IMG/VR virus record: IMGVR_UViG_3300025769_000951 | Location: 1-22,062 of that record | Length of the DNA stretch: 22,062 nt | Source: a virus | Reading direction: 5' to 3' (one strand) | Shown: positions 13,211 through 19,566 of the stretch, piece after piece | How the letters are laid out: each line of letters opens with the position of its first letter | Numbering within the stretch: position 1 is the first letter of the stretch | The notes under the pieces: generated by a model | Seen by the model: only the letters and a program-made list of their open reading frames with translations | Database searches by the model: none | Told to the model about the DNA's origin: nothing | Made by a program: the position numbers and the translations under genes

Positions 13211-15549
13211 TGGCTGACCCGATACGACTACAAGCAGAATTTACCGACGACCTCGGCAACGATTGGCAGGTAAATATCCACGACAGCGAGTACGTTGGAA
13301 GTATCGTGCCCTTTAAGCTGGGCGCGGATGGTTTTGTGCTGCGCTACAGCGGTAACAACGAAGACCGTTACCAACCCGTAATTGGTAGCGAAGTAACGTT
13401 TACGCTGACGGAAGAAAACAGCGACCATACGACCTTTATGGACTTGTTAGCCACGAACGTCGAAGTTCGGTTTTCGGTAAGCGTTCGCAAAGATCCCGAC
13501 GGCACTGATGAATTTTGGTGGGGCGGCATCTTGTTGCCTGAACAGGTGATTCGGCCGTTTGATTATTACCCGATTCAAAACACGCTTACAGCATCTGACG
13601 ACCTTGGCAATTTGCGCAGCGTCAAATACAACAACGGCGGCAGTGCATACACGGGTATTGAGTCAGGCGTTGAACACTTGTTAAACTGTTTAAACAAGAC
13701 GCGAGCCACGCACCTATGGAGCACGGACGACTTTCTGTACTATGTCAATGATTTTGACAGCACCGATTACACAGGCAGTGACCAGTTAGACGACACGCGC
13801 ATAAGCCATTACGGTCTATACAACCTTGACCAAAACGGCTTAAATCAATATTACAGCGCATTTGAAGTGCTCGAAAGCTTGGCGCGCGTCTTTAACGCCC
13901 GCGTTTTTCAAGCACAGGGGAAATGGTGGTTTTTGCCTGTAGGCGCGCAGAAGTACAGCACGACGCTTACGGTAGAAGGCACGCAGAAGGACGGCACAGC
14001 ACTCACGCAGCAAAGCCTTTCAGCCGCCAAAGCATTCGACAGCAATTTCGAACGCTTGCGCGGTTACGAATACAGCTATTTAGCACCACTCAAGACGGTA
14101 ACACGTACGCGCAGGTTCAACGGCAATTTGCCCGTAATACAGGACAACCTGTTCACCGAATCGCAATTCGGCACGACGTTAAGCGATACGGACATAGATT
14201 ACGACAGTGGTACAATTTTGGCCGTCAGCGGCACGTTCAACTACACTTATAACGGCGACGGTACAAGCACAGGCAACGACCGTGTAAGCCGCGTAGAATT
14301 AGAGTTCACTATAAAGATTGGCACGAAATATCTGCAACGAAACGTAACGTATGTAGGTTCGCAACTTGTATTCAACGGCTTTGGCGACGCTAGCGAATTC
14401 CCGTACGAATACGCGACGCATTCATACGGCGATACAGTGTTAATCAGTTCGCTAAACACGTACACCATAGTCAGCCCCATATTTGACAAGCGCGACGGTG
14501 AAAGCCTTTCCATTCCGTTTTTTATCGAGTTGCCAGCCTTAGCTACTGATGAAAGCGGCCTTGATATAACCGTGGACATCAACGGCATTGACGACACGGG
14601 TGCAACGGATACCGATTTAACAAACACCAGCGACGCGGATTATGAAATCGTCGTCCTGCGAGCCGACGTAATTGGCGACGAACCGTTAGGCGATACCGTA
14701 AGCTTTACCGCTACGAATAGCGATACGGCACGCGCCGATCTCGACCAAGGCGAAGTTCTGTTCGGCGATTATCAAACGGTAAACGCTGACGGTACAATAA
14801 GCTTTATCGAAGGCGTAACACAAACCTTTAGTACTTCATGGCAGTCGCTGAACTACACGGGTACAGGAAAAAGCATTAACAAGCTTGCAGTTTATGAAAT
14901 ACTGGGCGGCCAAGTAAAGCCGACGAGAATACAACGCGGATCGGTTTACGGCTTACCGATTTACATGTGGCAGGTTATCGACGACACGGACGGCGATTAC
15001 GCTTTATTCGAAATGACGTACACGGCACGCAGCCTTACGAACGAAGTAGAAGCGTTTTTAATTAGCCGCGACGTTACTACGGTAACGGCTGACCAAGACG
15101 ACGTAAAAGATACGACCACGCCAATAACGGAAGCCGATGTAGTAAAAGCTGCGACCGCGTTCCAAGCTTCAAACAAAATGCTTGGCGATGGTTACCGAGG
15201 GTACGGCAGCCGTGACCATCGAGTGAACCGTACAATAACCAACAGAGACGGTTCAACCGATAGTGTAGATGACGAAGATTTGCACATCATGAATACGTGG
15301 ACGGGTGGCAATGGTTCGGCTACTTTGTACCTGCCTAAAATCGGCCAAAGCCACGGGCGTATTGTTCAGTTCCATAGCGACAGCACCATAAGCGCGAATA
15401 CATTTGTGACGTTGACAGTAAACCCAAGCGACACAGGCACTACGATTGACGGCGCGAGCAGTTACGACTTTAACCGTGCCTACGATGGAATTACTATCTT
15501 AGGGCACACCGATGACAACTGGTACATAATCCAAAAGAAAGAAAAATGA
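13210..15549 (+). CDS. large tail-tip/baseplate protein
   Basis: A 779-residue protein after the tape measure, mostly beta and rich in Asp/Thr/Tyr. The N-terminal part (about 1-110) resembles the strand-rich domain of distal tail or hub proteins (FEW..GGILLPEQVIRPFDYYP). A middle part has FEVLESLARVFNARVFQAQG with KWWFLPVG, similar to hub proteins that rebuild a beta domain. The C-terminus (about 690-779: LPKIGQSHGRIVQFHSDSTI then TLTVNPSDTGTTIDG) resembles trimeric fibre-tip folds. It is the only large gene here, so it probably combines the Dit and Tal roles, hub and host contact. No peptidase motif was recognised. It shares ATGA with the next gene. Confidence 0.75.
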   Translation: MADPIRLQAEFTDDLGNDWQVNIHDSEYVGSIVPFKLGADGFVLRYSGNNEDRYQPVIGSEVTFTLTEENSDHTTFMDLLATNVEVRFSVSVRKDPDGTDEFWWGGILLPEQVIRPFDYYPIQNTLTASDDLGNLRSVKYNNGGSAYTGIESGVEHLLNCLNKTRATHLWSTDDFLYYVNDFDSTDYTGSDQLDDTRISHYGLYNLDQNGLNQYYSAFEVLESLARVFNARVFQAQGKWWFLPVGAQKYSTTLTVEGTQKDGTALTQQSLSAAKAFDSNFERLRGYEYSYLAPLKTVTRTRRFNGNLPVIQDNLFTESQFGTTLSDTDIDYDSGTILAVSGTFNYTYNGDGTSTGNDRVSRVELEFTIKIGTKYLQRNVTYVGSQLVFNGFGDASEFPYEYATHSYGDTVLISSLNTYTIVSPIFDKRDGESLSIPFFIELPALATDESGLDITVDINGIDDTGATDTDLTNTSDADYEIVVLRADVIGDEPLGDTVSFTATNSDTARADLDQGEVLFGDYQTVNADGTISFIEGVTQTFSTSWQSLNYTGTGKSINKLAVYEILGGQVKPTRIQRGSVYGLPIYMWQVIDDTDGDYALFEMTYTARSLTNEVEAFLISRDVTTVTADQDDVKDTTTPITEADVVKAATAFQASNKMLGDGYRGYGSRDHRVNRTITNRDGSTDSVDDEDLHIMNTWTGGNGSATLYLPKIGQSHGRIVQFHSDSTISANTFVTLTVNPSDTGTTIDGASSYDFNRAYDGITILGHTDDNWYIIQKKEK

Positions 15550-15749
15550 TGTATGAAATTATGCTGGCTTTGTTGCCCGTCGTTGCCGGCATTGTGGGCG
15601 TTTGGGTAAACCTAAATAGCACGGTTGCACGATTGAAAAGCCGCGTGATTCAACTCGAACTTGAAAACAACGATTTTAAGAACATCGCCAAAGAGTTGTT
15701 AGAAAGCGTTCACCGGCTTGAAATCATGATAACCAAAATGCAAAAATGA
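15546..15749 (+). CDS. small membrane protein with coiled coil (lysis cassette)
   Basis: 67 residues. A hydrophobic N-terminal segment (about residues 4-23, MLALLPVVAGIVGVWVNL) is followed by a charged amphipathic helix with heptad spacing (RLKSRVIQLELENNDFKNIA and onwards). This one-TM plus coiled-coil layout is found in holin-accessory and spanin-like proteins at phage lysis loci, and the M15 endolysin is two genes downstream. It overlaps the previous stop by ATGA and the next start by ATGA. It could be a holin partner or an antiholin. No direct homologue is recalled. Confidence 0.75.
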   Translation: MMYEIMLALLPVVAGIVGVWVNLNSTVARLKSRVIQLELENNDFKNIAKELLESVHRLEIMITKMQK

Positions 15750-15868
15750 TTTTCGTTATTTTAGCGACAGTATTCGCCAACATGGTATACAAAGCCCGCG
15801 AATACGGACGCGCTGACATTGCTGACCTGATAATCGCAATTGCTGCACTCGCAATAATTTTGTTTTGA
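15746..15868 (+). CDS. putative 40-aa double-TM holin-like protein
   Basis: An ORF of 41 codons, start ATG 15746 fused to the previous stop (ATGA), end TGA fused to the TTG start of the endolysin. Hydrophobic MIFVILATVFANMVY, a short charged loop KAREYGRADIAD, and hydrophobic LIIAIAALAIILF form a small helical hairpin as in class II holins. Tight coupling on both sides and position directly before the endolysin favour a holin role. The small size means the call could be wrong, and a start at the internal ATG (15782) would leave only one TM. Confidence 0.6.
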   Translation: MIFVILATVFANMVYKAREYGRADIADLIIAIAALAIILF

Positions 15869-16230
15869 GATACTTCAACTATCATGAGTTTGACAGCCCC
15901 GACGCAATCGGCAGCGGCGAGCACATGATGGACGCAGATTTTTTAGAAATGCTGGATCGTGCTAGACACCTCGCTGGCGTCAGCTTTCGTATCAATTCGG
16001 GCTACAGAACAAAAGAGCACAATAAAAAAGTAGGCGGCAAGCCGAACAGCGCTCACACGATGGGCTGCGCGGCCGACATACATTGCGTAGACAGCCGCAA
16101 CCGCTGCTACATACTTGGCGCGCTTTTAGAAGTCGGTTTCAATCGCATAGGCATTGCAAAAACCTTCATTCACGTCGATAACAGTTACGACGCCAGCCAT
16201 GACGAGGATGTAATTTGGTTATATGATTAA
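15865..16230 (+). CDS. endolysin, peptidase M15 family
   Basis: A 121-residue zinc D-Ala-D-Ala-type peptidase that cleaves peptidoglycan cross-links at lysis. Ligands are visible: SGYRT at 45-49, the S-x-H-x-x-G-x-A-x-D motif SAHTMGCAAD (H64, D71), and FIHVDN (H103, D105). The N-terminal RYFNYHEFDSPDAIGSGEHM is the conserved opening of phage M15 proteins, so the rare TTG start at 15865 is preferred over the internal ATG. Length fits single-domain M15 lysins. No signal peptide is seen, so export would need a holin, consistent with the upstream membrane genes. It overlaps the metallophosphoesterase by 8 nt. Confidence 0.93.
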   Translation: MRYFNYHEFDSPDAIGSGEHMMDADFLEMLDRARHLAGVSFRINSGYRTKEHNKKVGGKPNSAHTMGCAADIHCVDSRNRCYILGALLEVGFNRIGIAKTFIHVDNSYDASHDEDVIWLYD

Positions 16231-16936
16231 AGAACACCGGCCGAGAGTAAGCGCGCAGCAGTACAAAGCCTTGGACTTCATCCGGGCAAACGAACGACGT
16301 ATCTTGGTTGTAGGTGATTTGCATTGCCCCTTTGAGCTTAACGGTTATTTCGAATTCTGTTTGCAGCAGTACGACAACTTTAACTGCAACCACGTCGTTT
16401 TCATTGGCGACATCCTCGACAACCATTACAGCAGTTATCACGAAACCGACCCCAATGCGCTGGGCGGATCGTACGAGCTGAACGAAGCCATAAAGCACGT
16501 TCGCAAATGGGCGGAAGCATTCCCCGTTGCCGATGTGATTATAGGCAACCATGACCGGCTAATAATGCGCAAGGCGTTTAGTTCGTCAGTTCCGAAAGAA
16601 TGGATAAAGGACTATAACGAGGTATTGGGCACAAGCTGGCATTGGTGCGACCGTAAGGAATACGACGGCGTGCAATACGTCCACGGTGAAGGCGGCACGG
16701 CTCGCAACAAAGCAAAGAACGATATGCAAAGCACGGTGCAAGGGCATATACACACGCAGGCATATTGCGAATGGATGGTCGGCAACAGCTTTAAGATATT
16801 CGGCATGCAGGTAGGTTGCGGCATCGACCGCGACAGCTATGCGGCGGCGTATGCCAAGCACTTTAAAAAGCAGGCGATTGGGTGCGGCGTAGTGTTGGGC
16901 GGGCATACCGCTATTAATTGCCTGATGCCTTTGTAA
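16223..16936 (+). CDS. calcineurin-like metallophosphoesterase
   Basis: A 237-residue enzyme with the full dimetal motif set: GDLH (31-34), GDILDNH (62-68), GNHD (108-111), a His in VHGEGGT (H154), and GHIH (174-177). Such enzymes hydrolyse phosphodiesters or phosphomonoesters, and the phage ones have unknown substrates, possibly DNA ends or nucleotides. Position between the endolysin and a small TM protein is unusual for a DNA enzyme and may mean lysis-stage expression. The start overlaps the endolysin by 8 nt. The stop codon TAA opens a TAACTTGC box. Confidence 0.9.
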   Translation: MIKEHRPRVSAQQYKALDFIRANERRILVVGDLHCPFELNGYFEFCLQQYDNFNCNHVVFIGDILDNHYSSYHETDPNALGGSYELNEAIKHVRKWAEAFPVADVIIGNHDRLIMRKAFSSSVPKEWIKDYNEVLGTSWHWCDRKEYDGVQYVHGEGGTARNKAKNDMQSTVQGHIHTQAYCEWMVGNSFKIFGMQVGCGIDRDSYAAAYAKHFKKQAIGCGVVLGGHTAINCLMPL

Positions 16937-16941
16937 CTTGC
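16934..16941 (+). promoter_or_regulatory. TAACTTGC box before the 61-aa membrane gene
   Basis: Overlaps the stop codon of the phosphoesterase gene; ATG follows at 16958, 16 nt after the C. One of the five border copies of TAANTTGC. It may be a promoter variant of TAnnTTTG, which is inference. Confidence 0.3.
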
Positions 16942-16957
16942 GTTCAAATTCTTAAAC

Positions 16958-17143
16958 ATGGGAGAACTTATCCAAACGTACTGGGCCGAGATTGCTTTGG
17001 CGCTCATGGCCTTCGTAAAAGTTATCGTAAACCTTACGCCGACCGAGGCCGACAACAAGGTATTCGGCTGGCTTGACACGCTTATAAACGCAATTGTTGC
17101 CGACCGACGAAAGGAACGTCGAGAAGCGCGAAAAAATGACTAA
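16958..17143 (+). CDS. small membrane protein, holin candidate (61 aa)
   Basis: A hydrophobic segment at about residues 8-27 (YWAEIALALMAFVKVIVNL) is followed by TPTEADNKVFGWLDTLINAI and a strongly basic end (DRRKERREARKND). This layout, with one or two TM helices followed by a positively charged C-terminus, is frequent in Bacteroidota phage lysis loci and typical of holins. It is the last gene before a terminator. It competes with the 40-aa protein for the holin role; the two may act as a holin pair. The start follows an A-rich stretch, aaattcttaaac. Confidence 0.75.
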   Translation: MGELIQTYWAEIALALMAFVKVIVNLTPTEADNKVFGWLDTLINAIVADRRKERREARKND

Positions 17144-17148
17144 ATTGC
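17141..17148 (+). promoter_or_regulatory. TAAATTGC box at the end of the lysis genes
   Basis: Its TAA is the stop codon of the 61-aa membrane gene. No gene follows before the terminator at 17202, so as a promoter it would have to make a short non-coding RNA of about 70 nt. This copy may mean the motif has another function, or that it occurs by chance here. Confidence 0.25.
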
Positions 17149-17201
17149 AGCCGTGTAGACATTGAGAAGTTACAGGTTTGTTTTTGTTTCAGCAGCGAAA
17201 A

Positions 17202-17232
17202 GGGGTTACCTAACGAGGTAGCCCCTTTTTTT
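17202..17232 (+). terminator. intrinsic terminator at the late/early boundary
   Basis: GGGGTTACCT (17202-17211), loop AACG, AGGTAGCCCC (17216-17225), then seven T: a ten-pair stem with one G-U. It ends the tail and lysis transcript and insulates the early promoter that begins 30 nt downstream. A short A run before the stem could allow weak function on the other strand. Confidence 0.92.
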
Positions 17233-17261
17233 ATGCCCTAAGAAAAAAACCTCGAAAAAGT

Positions 17262-17291
17262 TTGCGTAACGAAATAAGTTGCGTATCTTTG
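17262..17291 (+). promoter_or_regulatory. Bacteroidota-type early promoter
   Basis: TTG (17262-17264), exactly 19 nt, then TATCTTTG (17284-17291). This matches the primary sigma factor consensus of Bacteroidota (TTG, 19-nt spacer, TAnnTTTG). The start of transcription should lie a few bases after 17291, giving a leader of about 25 nt that is very A-rich (caaacaaacaaaaacaaac) before the ATG at 17321. Such leaders favour initiation without a Shine-Dalgarno sequence. It directs the replication genes. A TAAGTTGC string (17275-17282) lies within the spacer. Confidence 0.88.
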
Positions 17292-17320
17292 ACTCAGTCA
17301 AACAAACAAAAACAAACGAC

Positions 17321-17476
17321 ATGAACAACGCAAGCAACATCTACAAAGCAGTCGAATTGGGAGGAATGTGGGTAGCAGAAGCCAACGGCAACACTTGGAC
17401 GGGCAAATACTACAAAACCCAAAAAGCTGCACAGCGCGCTGCCGACAAAATGAACAAAGTTTCAGGTTTGGCGTAA
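17321..17476 (+). CDS. first early gene, small unknown protein (51 aa)
   Basis: The first ATG after the promoter; the open frame extending to a TTG at 17279 overlaps the -7 box and is rejected. The protein begins MNNASNIYKAVELGGMWVAE and continues NGNTWTGKYYKTQKAAQRAA. It has the shape W-x-A-x-x-x-G-x-x-W-x-G...K-T-Q-x-A-A-x-x-A of small DUF2188-like alpha/beta proteins, whose function is unknown. As the first early product it may act on the host, but nothing in the sequence proves this. The stop is fused to the next start (TAATG). Confidence 0.75.
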   Translation: MNNASNIYKAVELGGMWVAEANGNTWTGKYYKTQKAAQRAADKMNKVSGLA

Positions 17477-17577
17477 TGTGGCGCGAAGGCTACGACTACC
17501 CCAGCGACGACGAAGAACAGGAAGACGATTTTTTCGAGCGCGCCGATCACGATTACGAACAACTAAACGACAAGTAA
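17476..17577 (+). CDS. very acidic small protein (33 aa)
   Basis: Starts at ATG 17476, overlapping the previous stop by one base (TAATG). Of 33 residues about half are Asp/Glu (SDDEEQEDDFFERADHDYEQ). A longer open frame upstream is a shadow of the preceding gene. Small, highly acidic early phage proteins sometimes mimic DNA or bind basic host factors; that is only a possibility here. It lies in the early operon with a one-base gap to the next ATG at 17579. Confidence 0.55.
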   Translation: MWREGYDYPSDDEEQEDDFFERADHDYEQLNDK

Positions 17578-17578
17578 C

Positions 17579-17737
17579 ATGAGCAAACCAATTTGCGTAC
17601 GTAGCAGCGTACACGTAAAGCCAACAAGCGACTTCAATGCTTGGCAGCAAGAACTGGCCGAGGAACGCCGGTTCGAACGACTGATGCAACAATTTAAAGC
17701 CGACTTGGTTGCGGCCTACACAAAGCGAAACAAATGA
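17579..17737 (+). CDS. small early protein (52 aa), unknown
   Basis: An ORF of 53 codons between the acidic gene and the next gene, overlapping the latter by ATGA. The N-terminus (SKPICVRSSVHVKPTSDFNA) is followed by one long charged helix (WQQELAEERRFERLMQQFKA). No family is recognised. Its coupling on the 3' side and codon use like its neighbours support a real gene. Confidence 0.6.
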   Translation: MSKPICVRSSVHVKPTSDFNAWQQELAEERRFERLMQQFKADLVAAYTKRNK

Positions 17738-18105
17738 GCGCAATTGACGAACTTAAAGCGTTATCGGACAAATACGATATGCGCGCCGACCATTTCCACA
17801 AAGACCAACGCGGCTTTGTGATTATGACGCGCCGAGGCGTCGAACACGTCCAAGCCAAAATAAAGGCCGTGGTGACCTTTGAAACGGTGCCTGAATGGTC
17901 AGACCCCAGCGAAGGGCGTTATTGCGTTAAAGCGCACGCAAAATGCGAAATTGGGCACGTTGAGACATACGGCGAGGTGAGCAAAAGCAACAACCGCAAC
18001 CAGTACCCAATTGCAATGGCTGAGAAGCGAGCGCTGTCTAGAGCCATCCTAAAACTCGCAGGTTTCTATCAGCTTGAAGTGTACGGAGAGGATGAACTTG
18101 AGTGA
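17734..18105 (+). CDS. early protein, possible annealing/recombination function
   Basis: 123 residues, alpha/beta. The central part has strands (HVQAKIKAVVTFETVPEWSD), and near the C-terminus is a conserved-looking block, NNRNQYPIAMAEKRALSRAI followed by LKLAGFYQLEVYGEDE. A block of this type (small residues, then A-x-x-K-R-A-x-x-R-x-x-L-x-x-A-G) occurs in phage single-strand annealing proteins of the Rad52/Erf type and in an uncharacterised phage family sharing the pattern. The neighbourhood, SSB-like protein, nuclease and NinG-like protein, would suit an annealing protein. The link is suggestive and no catalytic residue is available to prove it. Confidence 0.55.
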   Translation: MSAIDELKALSDKYDMRADHFHKDQRGFVIMTRRGVEHVQAKIKAVVTFETVPEWSDPSEGRYCVKAHAKCEIGHVETYGEVSKSNNRNQYPIAMAEKRALSRAILKLAGFYQLEVYGEDELE

Positions 18106-18376
18106 ACTGGACGCCTTTTTTGACGACGTTGAGGCGGATTACTGGACGCATCAAGACCGCCTTAAAGATTATGCGCTTTTGTTGCTACGCAATAGCACTA
18201 TGCGCGACGACGACGATGGCCTTATGGATGAAATCATTGACACATATCCAACCGATGCGCGATGGCGTGAGATATTCGAGCGCTTGAAGCTTAACCAACT
18301 ACGGACAATCGACCTGCCGAACTGGTCACAAACAGAATTCACTAAATCCTATAAAAAACATGGAATTAACAATTGA
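18092..18376 (+). CDS. unknown early protein (94 aa)
   Basis: Chosen start is ATG 18092; another in-frame ATG at 18074 would extend it six residues into the preceding gene. An acidic N-terminus (NLSELDAFFDDVEADYWTHQ), a run of Asp (TMRDDDDGLM), and an amphipathic C-terminus with WREIFERLKLNQLRTIDLPN. No family is recognised. The acidic helical content could suit a protein-protein adaptor in the replisome. It overlaps both neighbours, by 14 nt upstream and 17 nt downstream. Confidence 0.65.
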   Translation: MNLSELDAFFDDVEADYWTHQDRLKDYALLLLRNSTMRDDDDGLMDEIIDTYPTDARWREIFERLKLNQLRTIDLPNWSQTEFTKSYKKHGINN

Positions 18377-18713
18377 AGGCGTAGTGCGCCGAGTAAACCA
18401 GCCGCAAGAATTTGCAAGCGGCTTTCGCAAATGCGAAGTTCACGTAGAAGTGCCTGACGGCGAATACAAGGATATTTTCCCCGTCGAGTTTATTAAAGAC
18501 ATGGCCGACGAAGCCGGAACGCTTACGCCCGGCATGCAAGTAAAGATGCGTTGCAACGTACGCGGCCGCGAATGGGACGGCGGCGAAAAAGGCTGGCGCG
18601 CTTTTATGAGCCTGACCGTATGGAAGTACGAGATTTTGACAGAAACGGACGAGATGAAAGCGCAAGCCGCAGCAATCGAAAAAGTGGCAAAAGACGATGC
18701 ATTCCCGTTCTAA
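18360..18713 (+). CDS. SSB-like OB-fold protein (DUF3127-type)
   Basis: A 117-residue protein. Strands MELTIEGVVRRVNQPQEFAS, FRKCEVHVEVPDGEYKDIFP, LTPGMQVKMRCNVRGREWDG and WRAFMSLTVWKYEIL trace an OB-fold like DUF3127, a small Bacteroidota family. The C-terminus ends DDAFPF, matching the acidic-tip-plus-Phe signature by which single-strand-binding proteins recruit replication partners. A role in coating single-stranded DNA during phage replication or recombination is therefore likely. The ATG follows A-rich taaaaaac. It overlaps the next small ORF by 17 nt. Confidence 0.82.
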   Translation: MELTIEGVVRRVNQPQEFASGFRKCEVHVEVPDGEYKDIFPVEFIKDMADEAGTLTPGMQVKMRCNVRGREWDGGEKGWRAFMSLTVWKYEILTETDEMKAQAAAIEKVAKDDAFPF

Positions 18714-18873
18714 TTTGAGATTGGTGGTAAAGCTGCCCGAACACAAAACGCAGGTACGCTTTGAAAACCTCAAAAGCTGCCAACGCTACTGCCGCGATCT
18801 GTACCAAAAAAATATTAAGTATGAATGCTACTTCTATTATGAACCTGAAACAGTTTTTGAAACATCACTTTGA
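18697..18873 (+). CDS. small overlapped ORF (58 aa), unknown
   Basis: ATG 18697 to TGA 18873, overlapping the SSB-like gene by 17 nt and the next gene by about 53 nt. The protein (SNLRLVVKLPEHKTQVRFEN then LKSCQRYCRDLYQKNIKYEC) has a beta-alpha-beta look and fills what would otherwise be a gap of just over 100 nt between genes. No family is recognised. It is too short for certainty; conservation in relatives would settle it. Confidence 0.5.
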   Translation: MHSRSNLRLVVKLPEHKTQVRFENLKSCQRYCRDLYQKNIKYECYFYYEPETVFETSL

Positions 18874-19066
18874 GAACCTCGATGAAGCCGCGGAAGTGAT
18901 GGACGTAAGCCGGCGCACCGTCGAAAACTACATCTATGTGAACCCGTGCGGCATCTTAAAGCACAGCGCCAAATTCGTGCAGCGCAAAGATGTCAACCCG
19001 CTGGACTTATTCGACGCGGTTGCGGAAAGCATGGAGCAGATCAATGAAACAAAAGCGAAGCAATGA
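18821..19066 (+). CDS. helix-turn-helix DNA-binding protein (81 aa)
   Basis: The start ATG 18821 follows an A-rich stretch (ccaaaaaaatattaagt); a second ATG at 18839 is also possible, and the upstream TTG opening is not. The HTH lies at about residues 18-40: NLDEAAEVMDVSRRTVENYI, with the recognition helix SRRTVENY. The remainder is helical (LDLFDAVAESMEQINET). It could regulate early genes or take part in replication loading; no repressor function is shown. It shares ATGA with the nuclease gene. Confidence 0.7.
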   Translation: MNATSIMNLKQFLKHHFENLDEAAEVMDVSRRTVENYIYVNPCGILKHSAKFVQRKDVNPLDLFDAVAESMEQINETKAKQ

Positions 19067-19566
19067 TTAAACAACCTCTAACATCTACACAAATTGAACA
19101 GGCAAAGGCCAACGAAAGAGCCTTACCAAAAACGCTTAAATATGACGTAAGCGGAAACATAACCGAAAACAGGCAGGCGGGTTGCATAGGCGAGCTTGCT
19201 TGCGCTTTGTACCTAGGTTGCGAGCTGCAGCACGACTACGAATATGACATCGTGTTAAACGGTTGGAAAATTGACGTGAAAACTATGAAACGTAAATATG
19301 ATCCGCGCGAAGATTGGGTTTGCCGTATACCGATTACCGGGCACATGCAAGATTGCGACATATACGTATTTGCAAGCGTAAAGCACAAAAACGATGCTTT
19401 TGCACCCTACGCGCATTTGTGCGGTTGGGCGTATAAACACGAAGTGCAGAAATGGCCGCAAGTAAAGGAAGGCGACCCGTGGCCTGAAGCACCGGGCAAA
19501 ACGGAAAAAAGCGATGCCTACAAAAGCACCTACGCCAGCTTGCACAAAATGGAGGCGCTACGCTGA
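19063..19566 (+). CDS. PD-(D/E)XK-like nuclease
   Basis: 167 residues with a core that fits the PD-(D/E)XK nuclease fold: E44 in AGCIGELACALYLG, D62 in YEYDIVL, and DVK (71-73) in WKIDVKTM, followed by a DIYVFASVKH strand. Such phage enzymes act as recombination or junction nucleases, or as host-DNA degraders. The block order matches an uncharacterised phage nuclease family. It sits between the HTH protein and the replication initiator, consistent with a role in DNA metabolism. The stop is fused to the next start (TGATG). Confidence 0.7.
   Translation: MIKQPLTSTQIEQAKANERALPKTLKYDVSGNITENRQAGCIGELACALYLGCELQHDYEYDIVLNGWKIDVKTMKRKYDPREDWVCRIPITGHMQDCDIYVFASVKHKNDAFAPYAHLCGWAYKHEVQKWPQVKEGDPWPEAPGKTEKSDAYKSTYASLHKMEALR

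Noticed and set aside
5375-15769. Twelve-base identity ATTTTAGCGACA at 5375-5386 and 15758-15769, and a similar tattttagc before 5946
   Set aside because: In a 22-kb window several shared 12-mers are expected by chance, and two of the three places are coding (Ile-Leu-Ala).
17144-17320. tRNA or structured RNA gene in the largest gap
   Set aside because: The only gap over 100 nt holds a terminator, a promoter and an A-rich leader; no cloverleaf or known riboswitch pattern was seen.
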